From NCBI GenBank assembly GCA_963402885.1, contig OY727095.1, forward strand, positions 3,539,001-3,603,000: a stretch of 64,000 nt of DNA. Direction: 5' to 3'. The stretch is from Antedon bifida. Taxonomy: Eukaryota > Echinodermata > Crinoidea > Comatulida > Antedonidae. Of the stretch, positions 1-11,639 are shown piece by piece. The notes beneath the pieces are model-generated. The model worked only from the letters and a program-made list of their open reading frames with translations. It did not search any database and had not been told where the DNA came from. Position 1 is the first letter of the stretch. Each line of letters begins with the position of its first letter. The position numbers were made by a program, and so were the translations under genes.

Positions 1-592
1 AACAGTCAACTATGAGGCGCTACCGATGAATTTATTTGGTCAATTAAAATCAGAAATTTGTTTCTGTACACTGTAACATTTATTAAAAATAAATAAAACT
101 TAATGCCAACTACCTTTTGTCAGTGATGGTAATCGTATGTTAAAATAGAGTAAACTCATTATAGAATAGGAATGTGGAAAGAGAAAATAAAACAGAAGTT
201 TTAACTTGATATTACCGTGTATTTTATGTCTAAAGAAATATCTGGCCACTGCACTATATGTCAGAGTGGTGAAATAGAAAATATACAACATTTTTTATTT
301 GATTGCCAAGCTCTTAATGCCATAAGAGAGATTGAATTTATAATAATATAATAACAATTTCTACAGCACCCAGAGTATACGAAAACAATGACAAAGGGAA
401 ATAATTAAAGTTAATGTGCAAAAAAATTGTTATCGTATGCTATTTGTTATGTTATCGTTACCGATTTTGACATACAAAACATGATAAAAACATAATGTCA
501 AAAGAAAGACTAATCGCGCAATCGATTTGTGTAATTTATGTGACTGACTAAAGTAACAAAAAAGCATCGGTAGTGCCTCATAGTTGACTGTT
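1..592. mobile_element. Non-autonomous DNA transposon with 28-bp terminal inverted repeats
   Basis: The first 28 bases (starting AACAGTCAACTATGAGGC) reappear as reverse complement at 565-592 with one mismatch. The 592-bp interval is therefore a TIR element with no transposase frame. The left target duplication lies outside the window, so the superfamily cannot be set. It contains a LINE-derived fragment at 226-351. Confidence 0.75.
226..351 (+). pseudogene. LINE C-terminal zinc-knuckle fragment inside the TIR element
   Basis: The + strand reads about 41 residues to a stop at 349-351 and contains a C-x2-C ... H-x4-C pattern (HCTIC then QHFLFDC). This pattern is typical of the C-terminus of many non-LTR retrotransposon reverse transcriptases. 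No reverse transcriptase motif lies upstream, so it is a relic captured within the DNA element. Family unassigned. Confidence 0.45.
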
Positions 593-840
593 GAATACAA
601 TACACAAGAGACACGGATGAATGCGTTTGTTTCTAATGTTTATCAAACGCATTCGGTTCTGGAATACGACGGCGAGAAATTCAACTTTAAACTTCAATTT
701 TATCAGTTTCTAAAAGAATTAAGCTTTGAAATTTGCAATATACCCTTAATAATCAATTCCAAACAGGTGGCTGCTCTCTGGTGGTAGGATTGATTGCTCT
801 AGTTTGTATCTGGTGGTGTTTAGTAGGACCGTCGAAAATT
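593..840. other. Unassigned sequence with a short open frame
   Basis: An open frame of 67 codons (584-787) starts inside the right inverted repeat of the neighbouring element. I do not recognise it and see no splice or start context supporting a gene. It could be a decayed coding fragment into which the TIR element inserted. Confidence 0.3.
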
Positions 841-1615
841 ATGTTTGGACACTAAGAAAACCAAATTGTTATGGGAAATCTTTATAGCCTAAATACTTTT
901 GGAGAATTAGAAGGTGATCCATGCAAACTTCAGAAGTTTAGAAGAAAATAAAGTGCAAAGACTTTGCCACTATGGCTACATTGAGAAACACCCTCATGAC
1001 TTTTCTTTAAAGAAATTTAATTTCTTCATTGTAGAAACAAAACCCATTTTGAGTAAGAAATAGAAAAATGTGAAGCAAGGGAACTAAAAAAGGATAAATT
1101 ATGTTTTTAATAATTTTGCTATTTATAACATACTCAATGTTTGACAATTTCATAGCTAACACAATTTTTGTCTGAGATTTTTCTTATTGTCAACCAGCTT
1201 ACATTGAGGGGCCTGATTATTATTAATGACTGTTGTGTGTTTGTGTTGTCCTGTTGTCCCTAGATACAGGCAAACAAATCCTCAAAATCATTATCATCAG
1301 TTTAATATTAACTTTGTATTTACAAAAGATAAAGTAAAAATCATCTGATTGTTTGAAACATGTACAAAGGTTATAGAAATGTTTGGTTATTACTTTATGA
1401 TCCATTTATTAATAGACTAAAATGCACTGTTTCCCCATGGCTGTTAGTCAGGGTATTTGTGTGGGGTATTGTACGGTAGTAGAACAAAGACAACATTCAC
1501 AACACATATATTTTTTGGTTTAATATTTAGTTCTGTAGTTATAATTCTTTATATTTCACATGACAATTGACAGAAGATTGTAAAAATCTGTTGAATCAGT
1601 AAGTTTGTCTAATAA
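840..1615 (+). repeat. Partial copy of composite repeat family R
   Basis: This stretch matches 44560-45290 and 49080-49800 in the same order. It includes one 89-bp satellite unit near 1390-1480 and the block at 1485-1615 that also follows the arrays at 7545, 47480 and 51985. No protein-coding signal is visible. Confidence 0.7.
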
Positions 1616-3605
1616 CTGCATAAACATAATGTCACATTCATTTTGGTAGATATACACCAGGAGTAAATCCAGTATTTAGAGGGGAGTGCTAATAATAGAC
1701 TGGGGAAAGAAGCCTAGGCCCCATGGTTATATTACCGGGTGTGTAGAAAGCGACGACCTCGAATTGGACGACCCCAACGACCCGGGCGACCTCGAATTGG
1801 ACGACCTAGAATTGGACGACCCATAACACGAAACCGACGACCCCTATAGCCTAGCCTAGGCCTAAGTGTGGTATAACATCCCGAAGGCGAACATAGCCAA
1901 AGATCTTTAAACCATACCTTATATAATACTCGCAAGCAATTGCAATTGATTGAAAAAAGAAAAATCAAAACAGAAATATCGCCATTTGATACTGAATGTG
2001 TCGACACGAACAAACGAACAGATATGGAACGCCAGGAGTGCATCATTAAAACTGCATTCGACTCGATTAGCACACGAAATATCATAAACATGGTAAACCT
2101 TTTTCAGCGGCGGGTAAGTTTTGACCGTATACAATGCATATGTGAAATGTATTGTAAAGCTTTCTTATGGCCCTCCCCATGCACATGTTCGCAACACGCT
2201 GCTTGGTAGGCCTATAGTGTTCGTTATAAGAAGACGAGATGTAATTATACGTCCATGGTTTAACCATGGAGGTTTATACCTCCATGGTTTAACCATGTAA
2301 TGTATAATATTTATTTCTTTTTAATTTATATTTATGTCGAATGCAGTTTTAATGATGCACTCCTGGCGTTCCATATCTGTTCGTTTGTTCGTGTCGACAC
2401 ATTCAGTATCAAATGGCGATATTTCTGTATTTTTTCAATCAATTGCTTGCTTGCGAGTATTATATAAGATGGTTTAAAGATCTTTGGCTATGTTCGGCTT
2501 CGGGATGTTATACCACACTTAGGCCTAGGCTAGGCTAGGCTATAGGGGTCGTCGGTTTCGTGTTAATGGGTCGTCCAATTCTAGGTCGTCCAATTCGAGG
2601 TCGCCCGGGTCGTTGGGGTCGTCCAATTCGAGGTCGTCGCTTTCTACACACCCTTATATTACCTGCATAACATATTGCCACACTCATTTTGGTACAAATA
2701 CACCAGGAGTAGATCCAGTATTTAGAGGGGAGTGCTAATAATAGACTGGGGAAAGAAGCCTAGGCCCCGTGTTTATATTACCTGCATAACATATTGCCAC
2801 ACTCATTTTGGTAGAAATACACCAGGAGTAGATCCAGTTTAGAGGGGAGTGCTAATAATAGACTGGGGAAAGAAGCCTAGGCCCCGTGGTTATATTACCT
2901 GCATAACATATTGCCACACTCATTTTGGTAGAAATACACCAGGAGTAGATCCAGTATTTAGAGGGGAGTGCTAATAATAGACTGGGGAATGAAGCCTAGG
3001 CCCGTGGTTATATTACCTGCATAACATATTGCCACACTTATTTTGGTACAAATACACCAGGAGTAGATCCAGTATTTAGAGGGAGGGGAGTGCTAATAAT
3101 AGACTAGGGAAAGAAGCCTAGGCCCCGTGGTTATATTACCTGCATAACATATATTGCCACACTTATTTTGGTACAAATACACCAGGAGTAGATCCAGTAT
3201 TTAGAGGGGAGGGATAATAATAGACTGGGGAAAGAAGCCTAGGCCCCGTGGTTATATTACCTGCATAACATATTGCCACACTTATTTTGGTAGAAATACA
3301 CCAGGAGTAGATCCAGTATTTAGAGGGGAGTGCTAATAATAGACTGGGGAAAGAAGCCTAGGCCCCGTGGTTATATTACCTGCATAACATATTGCCACAC
3401 TCATTTTGGTACAAATACACCAGGAGTAGTCCAGTATTTAGAGGGGAGTGCTAATAATAGACTGGGGAAAGAAGCCTAGGCCCCGTGGTTATATTACCTG
3501 CATAACATATTGCCACACTCATTTTGGTACAAATACACCAGGAGTAGATCCAGTATTTAGAGGGGAGTGCTAATAATAGACTGGGGAAAGAAGCCTATAG
3601 GCCCT
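1616..3605 (+). repeat. Satellite of about 119-bp units, interrupted by a foldback element
   Basis: Units begin near CATAACATATTGCCACAC at 2666, 2785, 2902, 3020, 3143, 3263, 3383 and 3501, a spacing of 117-123 bases. One earlier unit lies at 1620-1736, before the foldback insertion. Two more units lie at 52130-52380. Units are close to identical, which indicates recent amplification or homogenisation. Confidence 0.9.
1737..2653. mobile_element. 917-bp foldback element with arms of about 320 bp and a 10-bp target duplication
   Basis: The left arm (1737-2062) is the reverse complement of the right arm (2336-2653) over almost its full length, with a 273-bp centre. The tips carry repeated CGAATTGGACGACC blocks. 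The element is bounded by TTATATTACC at 1727-1736 and again at 2654-2663, inside a satellite unit. Long inverted repeats with a 9-10 bp duplication fit a non-autonomous Mutator-like (MULE) or Foldback element. The class is inference. Confidence 0.85.
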
Positions 3606-3639
3606 ACCTAGCTAGCTAACAAACTAGGCCAGGTCTAGG

Positions 3640-3935
3640 CCTACCCCCCGGACAACCACCACCTGGACAACTACCCCCTTAGGACAACTACCCCTTTAGG
3701 ACAACTATCCCCCCGGACAAATACCCCCCGGACAACTACCCCCTTAGGACAACAACCCCCTTTAGGACAACTACCCCCTGGACAACTACCCCCCCCCCCC
3801 CCCCCCCCCGGACAATTACCCCCTAGGAACAACCTGACTCTGCAACCGTGTATAATAGGTAGTTGACCGGGGGGTAGTTATCCTAAGGGGGTAGTTGTCC
3901 GGGGGGTTGTTATCCTAAGGGGGTAGTTGTCCTAG
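3640..3935. repeat. C-rich minisatellite in inverted orientation, with a run of 21 C
   Basis: Units of about 14-17 bases, GGACAACTACCCCC with variants, run from 3650 to 3835. The complementary form (GGGGGTAGTTGTCC) follows at 3858-3930, making a large imperfect hairpin. An uninterrupted run of C spans 3789-3809. The G-rich complement could fold as a G-quadruplex. Confidence 0.85.
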
Positions 3936-3957
3936 ACTAATCTAGGCCAGGCTAAGC

Positions 3958-4257
3958 TAGCAGGCCTAGCAAGATGTGAGGCCTAACTAGAAAAGTACAG
4001 TATATATAGGCTGTGCGATGTTTAAATAAAGTGTTATAAATAAAATATCAATGTTCTTGTATTTTCCATAATAAAAACAGTCGCTGCTGTAGGTGGAATG
4101 CACATGTGTAGCTTGTCTCTCACACAGCAGAGTTCCTCACACAGCCATGGCTTTGTGCTTGTTGTTAAATTGCCCCCTTAATGTAAGAAAATGATGATGT
4201 CATCGGTCATTTTAAGCGTACATAAAATCCAAGGAACGTAAAACAGAGGTTCTACTG
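3958..4257. mobile_element. Truncated pogo/Tigger-like MITE, right end
   Basis: This matches 42353-42616 of the full element, including the terminus GAGGTTCTACTG. The left end is missing and replaced by the C-rich array. Confidence 0.6.
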
Positions 4258-4410
4258 TATATTTAAATTTGATTTCTTTTAATTTAATTTATATTGTTAC
4301 ATGTTTATGTCTCGTCATATTGTATTTTTGTGAGGGTCCCTAGTGATAGCTTCGGCTGGATGGACCACCCTCATAAAATATTGTTGAAATAAAAATAAAT
4401 AAATAAAACA
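4258..4410 (+). repeat. LINE-type 3' tail ending in an AAATAAAT run
   Basis: The segment contains a conserved block (TTCGGCTGGATGGACCACC) and ends in repeated AAATAAATAAAT, as 3' tails of non-LTR retrotransposons often do. A second copy lies at 42619-42770, so it travelled with the larger composite repeat. No reverse transcriptase is attached. Confidence 0.5.
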
Positions 4411-4933
4411 TTTTATAAAACATATTTAATAACAAACTAGTGTACATTCACTTCTATAGAAAAATATTAAATTAGTTTACAAAGAAAGACCGAACCACAA
4501 CAACAATCAACCTAGCGTTACTCAGCAAATTAAAGAATGGTAAATTAAGTAATGTTTTTATTATATTAATTAGTATAAAATACATGTTATTAATAGGATA
4601 CAATGTTAAATTTAATTAATATTTATTTTTTCTACTAGAAACAAGTTAAATAGATATATTATTAAACTATCCTTCGTAAAAACACGTCAACAACAACGCG
4701 CGCGGTGGCACCTGGTAGTTGACGTGAACTGTTTATTCAGCAGTTTTTACTAAATAAATTGCATAAAACAAACAATTAAATTTAACATTTAATATAATGT
4801 TAGCATGTTAGCAGGTGGTCCAGTCTTAGATTAGTGTGACCATCACAAAAAGTTACATACATCCTGACTTATAGCGGCGCCCTACCGCATGGGCAACATT
4901 ACAGTTACAGGGAAAACTGCGGATTACTCATTC
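4411..4933. repeat. Family R spacer, no gene seen
   Basis: AT-rich sequence related to 7660-7980 and 42780-43083. No coding or RNA signal was recognised. Confidence 0.5.
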
Positions 4934-5856
4934 TTCCGATATTCTTTAATAAAAACAAAAATAACATGCGTTTTCAGGGGATTTCAGGACACCATGTTAA
5001 TTAAAGAATCGTACCTCCTGAACGGAGGATTGTATTTAAAACCGCACTATAAAGAGTGTCTGACCACCTGTTGAAATACATTAGCATTAATGCTTTAAGT
5101 CTCTAAAGGTAGATCCAGGACCAGGTAGTTAGATAACAATCACTATCATCAGGCCTAAATATTGGTTTACAAAGATATCATTCGCCTTTTATTTTGGTAT
5201 TTGTATGGCGCGCCACAATCTATCTGCTATGCCATACTTTTGATTATTTTAAACTAGGGCTAGGTAGTGCCATTGTTAACCCACTCACTATAGTTCATCC
5301 TATTCATTATCACTTTGGTAATAGTAGTGTACAATGAAAGTATATTTTATTATCACTCTGTGTAAATATAACCAAAATTGTAATAGTACTGAGAGTTATA
5401 AACTGCTGTGTGTTATTATCTTTGTTTAACATTAGAATACAATGTTAATATTAAATCTATGGTTTAAGATTATCTGATAACAAATTGTATAACAGGAACT
5501 CAATAACCAAAACAAACAAATCATTAATAACAATTTCTACCCTGGTTTTCTGTATAAGTGTTATAATGAACTTTTTATCATATTGTTATTAATGATTTGT
5601 TTGTTTTGATTATTGAGTTCCTGTTATACAATTTGTTATAGATAATCTTAAACCAGAGCAATATGTACAAAAAATATATTTAGATTATAAAGATAATAAA
5701 TGTTTGCTGAAGTCTTATGACTGTATATAGCCTCTGCACCAGACCAGATCAAATGTGAGATAACAAATTACCTATCAGAGGTCCCTGTAGCCCAAAAGAA
5801 GATTAACCAAAAATAAGACCAATTTTGACAAATATAGTGACCCATGAAACCCAACA
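4934..5856 (+). repeat. Family R segment containing a palindrome with arms of about 70 bp
   Basis: Matches 47565-48750. Within it, 5460-5530 is the reverse complement of 5584-5656, forming a hairpin with a loop of about 53 bases. The same hairpin occurs near 48108-48560. In the copy near 43917 the right arm is lost. Confidence 0.75.
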
Positions 5857-7221
5857 CAAACACACAACGGTCATTAATAATAATCAGGCCCCTTGTTTTT
5901 CTCAATGTAAGCTTGTTGACAATCTGCATACCATATTTCTCAACGGTACAAAAACAACCCTGGCTAAAAAAATTCTAAGGGTATGTTCAGACTCACGGCG
6001 TTAAGGTGGCGTTATTTAAGCGGCATACACAATTTTTGTGTCTGAACTAGGCTGCGGATTAGCGTTAGGAAGCTGTTACGCCGTGCCAGTGGCGTTAATA
6101 ACTCTAGCGGGAGAGGGTAGATTTAATAACGCTAATCCAGTGAATGCATCAGTGGTTTTAACCTTAACCAATGAAAAGAAACGACCACGGAGCAGGCCAA
6201 CAGCATACCTGTACAGCGAGATAGCTAAACGTCAAACTATCAGGTTTTCAATTTTAAAGAACAGTAGGCACATAGTTGGCGTCATCGATATGATATTTTT
6301 ATACATTAAATACATTAATCAGATAATTGTCCGTGCAATAATTAAAAAATTATTTTGAATTAGAATTCAATTCTGCAAGTAGTAAAAGAACAAATCAGTA
6401 TATTTTGAAGGCAACATTATATAAATAAAAATAACAAAAAAAACAACTTTACAATGTAAACTGTAATGCGTTTGTCATGAATGTATGCATAGTTATATCT
6501 GCAAACCTAATGATCAGAGAATTTTAACGCAAGGCATTGAAATGTTGATCGTTGTGTCTGAACACCTTGACTTTTAACGCCATGGATTACCGTACGCCTT
6601 GCGTTAGATAACAACCCATGAGTCTGAACATACCCCGAGATGAAACACAATTCCTAAACAATTACAGTACTTTTTTTCATAAGAAAAATCTGTAAATTGT
6701 TTTAGCTATGAAATTGTCAAACATTGAGTATGTTATATACAGCAAAATTATTAAAAACATAATTTATCCTCTTTTTTTAACTCCCTTGCTTCACATTTTT
6801 CTATTTCTTACTCAAAATGGGTTTTGTTTCTACAATGAAGAAATTAAATTTCTTTAAAGAAAATGTCATGAGGGTGTTTCTGATAATGAGGGTGTTTCTC
6901 ATAGTGCCTAAGCCTTTGCATTTTATTTTCTTCTAAACTTGTGTAGTTTGCATTGGGTCACCTTCTAATTTCCCAAAAGTATTTAGGCTATCAAGATTTC
7001 CCATAAAATTTTTTTTTTTTAAGTGTCTACTGTCTAAACATACCACACACTGTATTCTAAAACAGACCAGAATAACAAATTATATTTTTTAGCTAAATAA
7101 CTCTGTAACTTTTATTTTTTTCAAATTAATTTGTTTAAGAAGGTTTCCAGTCATATCACTAATTGGGTTTTAAAGACATTTTATGCATTTGCTGCAATTG
7201 TGTCATCCTTACTGATACAAG
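5857..7221 (-). repeat. Inverted segment of family R
   Basis: The sequence is the reverse complement of about 44320-45065 (and 48860-49580), while both flanks are in direct orientation. It is therefore an internal inversion relative to the other two copies. A TIR element (5979-6636) interrupts it. Confidence 0.75.
5979..6636. mobile_element. TIR element, Harbinger-like ends
   Basis: The ends read GGGTATGTTCAGACTCA on the left and the complementary TGAGTCTGAACATACCC on the right. The paralogous sequence near 44930 lacks this insert. A clear target duplication is not preserved. The 106-codon frame inside (6038-6358) looks accidental. Confidence 0.65.
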
Positions 7222-7660
7222 TCAGCACACACAGGCAAACAAATCCTATCAAAATCATTATCATCAGTTTAATATTAACTTTGTATTTAAACAAAAGATA
7301 AAGTAAAAATCATCTGATTGTTTGAAACATGTATAAAGGTTATAGAAATGTTTGGTTATTACTTTATGATCCATTTATTAATAGACTAAAATGCACTGCT
7401 TCCCCAGGGCTGTTAGTCAGGGTATTTGTGTGGGGTATTGTACTACCTTACTTTATGATCCATTTATTAATAGACTATTAAAATACACTGCTTCCCCAAG
7501 GCTGTTAGTCAGGGTATTTGTGTGGGGTATTGTACGGTAGTAGAACAAAGACAACAGATATTTTCACAACACATATATTTTTTGGTTTAATATTTAGTTC
7601 TGTAGTTATAATTTTTTATATTTCACATGACAGAAGATTGTAAAAATCTGTTGATAAAAC
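7222..7660 (+). repeat. Family R segment with two 89-bp satellite units
   Basis: Matches the start of the arrays at 45070 and 49590, followed by the common post-array block (7545-7655). Only two satellite units are present, against about ten in the other copies. Confidence 0.75.
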
Positions 7661-7984
7661 ATATTTAATAACAAACTATGGGTACTTCTACAGAAAATTA
7701 TTAAATTAGTTCACAAAGAAAGACCGAACCACAACAACAAACATCTACCCAGCGTTACTCAGCATGGTCTATTCTTTGCTGCGTAATAATCTATGCCCGG
7801 TAAATTAAGTAATTTATTTATGATATAAATGTTACATTTGATTAATATTTATTTTTTCTACTAGAAACAAGTTAAATAGATATATTATTAAACTATCCTT
7901 CGTGAAAACAAGTCAACAACAATCTATCTGCTATGCCATGCCTTTGATCATTTTGAACTAGGGCTAGGTAGTGCCAAGGTTATC

Positions 7985-8503
7985 CTGTCACGATAAATAT
8001 GGTCCGGGGCCAAAATCGGTCCGGCCGGACCAGTTTTGGCTCTAAAGTTGTGGCCAAAAGCAGTCCGGCACTGCCAAAATCGATTTTAAAAAAAATGGAT
8101 TAAAAACAGGCAGAGATACATTGTACACAAAAAGCCTAACAATTAGTACTAATTATTGATGAGTTATTACTAATAATGATAATTAAAAAAAAACAGGCTT
8201 AATTTATAATATTAAAATAACAAATAAAACCCCGTAGTTTTAAATATAATGACTAATTATGGCCTTTTTTTTTTTAATGATATATACATTATGACTCATT
8301 TTGCGCACCATATATTTGTAAGACCGGACCAAAAACAGTCCTACTGCCCGGACCAAGTTTATCCAGGCCGGACCAGTTTTGGCGGCCAAAATTGGTCCGA
8401 CCGGACAGGTTTTGGCAGCCATAAATGGTCCCCCGGACTGATTTTGGCAGCCAAAACTGGTCCGCCGGACCAATTTTGGCCCGGACTGATTTTGGTGTGA
8501 CAG
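7985..8503. mobile_element. TIR element with repeated GGTCCGG / TTTTGGC blocks
   Basis: The ends CTGTCAC and GTGACAG are complementary. Both subterminal regions carry repeats of GGTCCGGCCGGACCAG and CCAAAATTGG types in both orientations. No transposase frame. No clear target duplication was found. Confidence 0.6.
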
Positions 8504-9065
8504 TCCCGATCGTCTTACCAGTTGGTCCCGATCGTCTTATTAGCGTTGGGCCCGATGGTCTTTTGTGTTATATAAAATAATGTCCCACATTTCATTCCTA
8601 GTGCTTAGGTGTCAACATGCTTTTCTAGCGTAAATTAAGATTTTAATTAAAAAGGTTAATTAGATTTTTCTGATTTTATCATAATTTTCCCCTAACACTA
8701 CTGCTGGTTTTAAGAATTTCTTACCAAATAATCTCGATTTATGAATAAATTAAATGTGATTGATTTTGGTTGTTATTATTGTGTTGTATGTATTCCCGTA
8801 TTTAATTTTTGCTCTATACAGTGTGATATAACTTGACTTCTCTCTCGCGACAAAATTAGTAGCACATGCGTGAAACCTGATTCGGTAATACATATTTTTC
8901 TGACTTTAAATCAAATAATTATTTTTTTAAATTTTCCGAGAATGTTGGGCCCGATCGTCTTATTCATTGGACCCGATCGTCTGGGCCGGATCGTCTCTGG
9001 TTCCGATCGTCTTTCACTCTTGATGGGCCCGATCGTCTCATGATTTGGGCACGATCGTCTGATAA
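8504..9065. repeat. Two clusters of short CCCGATCGTCT repeats
   Basis: About three copies occur at 8503-8565 and six at 8945-9062, all in direct orientation and variably spaced, around AT-rich sequence. A degenerate inverted relative lies at 41865-41925. The core CGATCG is palindromic. Probably transposon subterminal repeats. Confidence 0.6.
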
Positions 9066-9074
9066 CCGTCTAAT

Positions 9075-9330
9075 TTAGGCTTAGCCATCTACGTACTACA
9101 CTACTAGGCCTAGAGGGGCACTAGTTCCGTTTCGCACCTGTCTTTTATTTCGACTCCAAATGTGTTAAGGAACTTTATCCTGAATACCACACCTTAGAAT
9201 TAAGTACTTTAGTTTTACGATGGTGAATCACAGAAAAAGTAACAAATAAATACTTTAAATTGAATTTACAGATGTGTTTCTTGCACACGGTTTGTGAATT
9301 AGCTATAATTATAAACACTTTTCCCTATTC
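9075..9330. mobile_element. Single end of the element seen at 41117-41855
   Basis: The block beginning TACGTACTACACTACTAGG, through the GTTCCGTTTCGCACC region, matches the left arm of the complete element near 41130. The partner arm is not found here. From 9330 to 10360 I see only AT-rich non-coding sequence. Confidence 0.5.
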
Positions 9331-9873
9331 ATTTCCATGTAAATTGCAAAAAATCAACACGTTTTAAAAAAATCATAAAAAAAATAGATTTAAGTTACAT
9401 ACAAACAAAAATATTATACAAATATGTTTTCAGAATCTTTGTAATCTAAATTTTAGGGTTGACCAATTCATTTTTGCGTAATTAATGTAATTAAAACTAC
9501 TACCCACTTGAGCCAAGTGAGTAATTTTTACTTTCTAGGGAGTCAGTCAATCTGCTCTCGCTCTTGTCGCTTCCTCAATCCTCATGAAAATACTGTACTG
9601 TAATACAAATTAAGATAGAGAAAGAAGAGCATAATAAAAATAAAATATTTATTAAAAAACAGTCAAAGAAAAAGTTGAAACAATACGCGGTAAAAAATCC
9701 ACTAACTACATATTTGTATCCTTGGCACAAAGAAAATTGTATTTACCATACCTGTTTTCTTAGAGCAGTTTACGTCCTAATATACCTATAAATATATCGT
9801 CTCATACAACTTTGCCTTTCTAACATGTTGAGGGCGCGCTACTCCATTGCCTCAAAACTGAAAATTAAACGAT

Positions 9874-9887
9874 ACTTACCTGTAAGT
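9874..9887 (-). other. Palindromic back-to-back splice consensus
   Basis: ACTTACCTGTAAGT reads on the minus strand as ACTTACAG followed by GTAAGT, an acceptor fused to a donor. This is the form of a recursive splice site or of an element that carries its own splice signals. No minus-strand exon was found nearby. Confidence 0.3.
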
Positions 9888-10369
9888 TGAAGTTTAATTA
9901 TAATATGAGTTATTAGTTAGGAGTGGAGGATGAAATATAATTGCGTGGCCCATTAGCTCTATTCTATCCTACAATGCCTTTCAAAATGTTGATTCTTGTG
10001 TTACATGTTCTTGCTTCAATGGAGATTTAATGTATTTAATAGTTTCATTTCAGATCTGAATGAAACATGCATAGGTAATATTGGACATACATTTTTGGCT
10101 TTTGGTTAAATGAAAGATAATTTTTAATATTATACAATATAGGATAAATTACACAGAAAGTCATGTGTTGCTGTGTGTTTACATAGCTTTTGTTTATTTG
10201 TGCATTCATTTAGGGCCTACTGGGAAACCCCTGGGCACTTTATACTGAATGTTGTCTTTCAGGTTTTTTTGACACGTAAGTATTTACAATAGACCATATC
10301 ATAAAAACCCATCAAAAACTGCGTTTGTGAGTTTGTTCTCTGTTTATATAAAATCTTTTATTTTCCATT

Positions 10370-10602
10370 GAATAGGCTGACATGCAAGACTGATTAGGAA
10401 GTCATGTGACATACAGAACGAGTTTAAAGAGGGTGTTGGCAGTTTGCATAACAATAAAAACCTTGTAGGCATGTAGCGTCCATTGATGTAGAGCTGTACA
10501 ATTACTGTAGATTACTGAACCAGTGGAGGATTTTTTTGTCGTTTTATGGTTACCAGAAACTGTTATTAGTTAGATTCAGTAGTAGAATGATTGAAGGATA
10601 AG
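10370..10602 (+). promoter_or_regulatory. Probable promoter and 5' untranslated exon of gene 1
   Basis: This block is clearly homologous to 52650-52876 upstream of gene 2, though surrounding sequence is not. Shared features include GTCATGTGAC (10401-10410), an E-box/M-box-like palindrome, the CTGATTAGGAAG block just before it, and the CTTGTAG and TTTATGGTTACCA words. A donor-like AG|GTAATT follows at 10602. The start of transcription cannot be placed exactly. Confidence 0.5.
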
Positions 10603-11639
10603 GTAATTACTTATATGGATTAAGTATTTTTAGGTTGAAAAGATTATTGTCTGTCCATGTTAAAAACTTTTCTGTTATACTGGCGAATCTGAAATAATAC
10701 AATATGTTTACAAGTCGACAAATAAAGCATAGAAAACTCAGCCAAAACAAAGCAATAACGGTAAATTGTTGATTTTTAATTGTTAATCCAATGTCTATGA
10801 TGCCGCTTGTTTATATATGACTATGTATTTAGATATTATGCAAACTATTTTTTAAAACAAACTATTGCAGCAGAAAAACCTTTCCTTCAGGACCCAGTTA
10901 CGATGTGAGTATGACAATTAATAGAATGCATCCATTACACTGTTAACCTTGCAAAGTGGGCATTTGCTGGTATTTAAACTTAATATTATGCGTTTTCGAC
11001 TGTGCTGTTTTGAGCAAATAGTCAGCAGATCTAACTCCTTGCTGTACATATGCGAGCAGTGTGAGTAGATCACTGAGAGGTGTTTGCGAGTGACCACATG
11101 ATTAATGATATAGTGTATCGGCCAAACTAATTTTATTATCATATTTATTTTCCTGTGTTAATACAGTAGATTCTTCTCATTTTCATTCAAATTGATTGAA
11201 TGAAGGCCTGATTCCGATTGAAACGTAGGCGTAGTAAGATAGGTTAGAATACCGTAGTTTTTTTTAAATAACATCTAAAGAAGGAATTTACCTCTGATAA
11301 CCTACAGACCGCATATTTGATTTTTTTTATTGTGTTTTTTGAGTGAATCATCCATGTATTGTAATTTAGTACTTTCATCGTCACATTCGATTGCCCTTTC
11401 CTTCTTGTTGTTATGGGAGCTGCTGGAGCATGCGCTAAACATTGATGTTATGAGGGACCCGCTCTCTGGGCTTCATCCAGTAAAAATCGGAATTCACAGC
11501 GCTGGCGAGCATAAAAATAGGGCACTTAGATTTTATCATGTTACCCACAAACCTTTGAAAAAAACAAACTTAATGGTATTGAAAGTTAATACATCTTGTC
11601 AACTGTTTTGTTTTTGCAGAAAAACCAAAATGCAATGAA

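Noticed and set aside
1732..2091. 119-codon minus-strand frame with Arg-Gly-Arg-Pro repeats
   Set aside because: It comes from the repeated tips of the foldback arm, so the composition reflects DNA repeats rather than a protein.
6038..6358. 106-codon open frame
   Set aside because: Lies within a TIR element, covers its terminal region, and shows no recognisable domain.
11330..11638. 102-codon frame just upstream of gene 1
   Set aside because: It crosses the acceptor at 11619 and stops before the true start. It has no domain and no counterpart upstream of gene 2.
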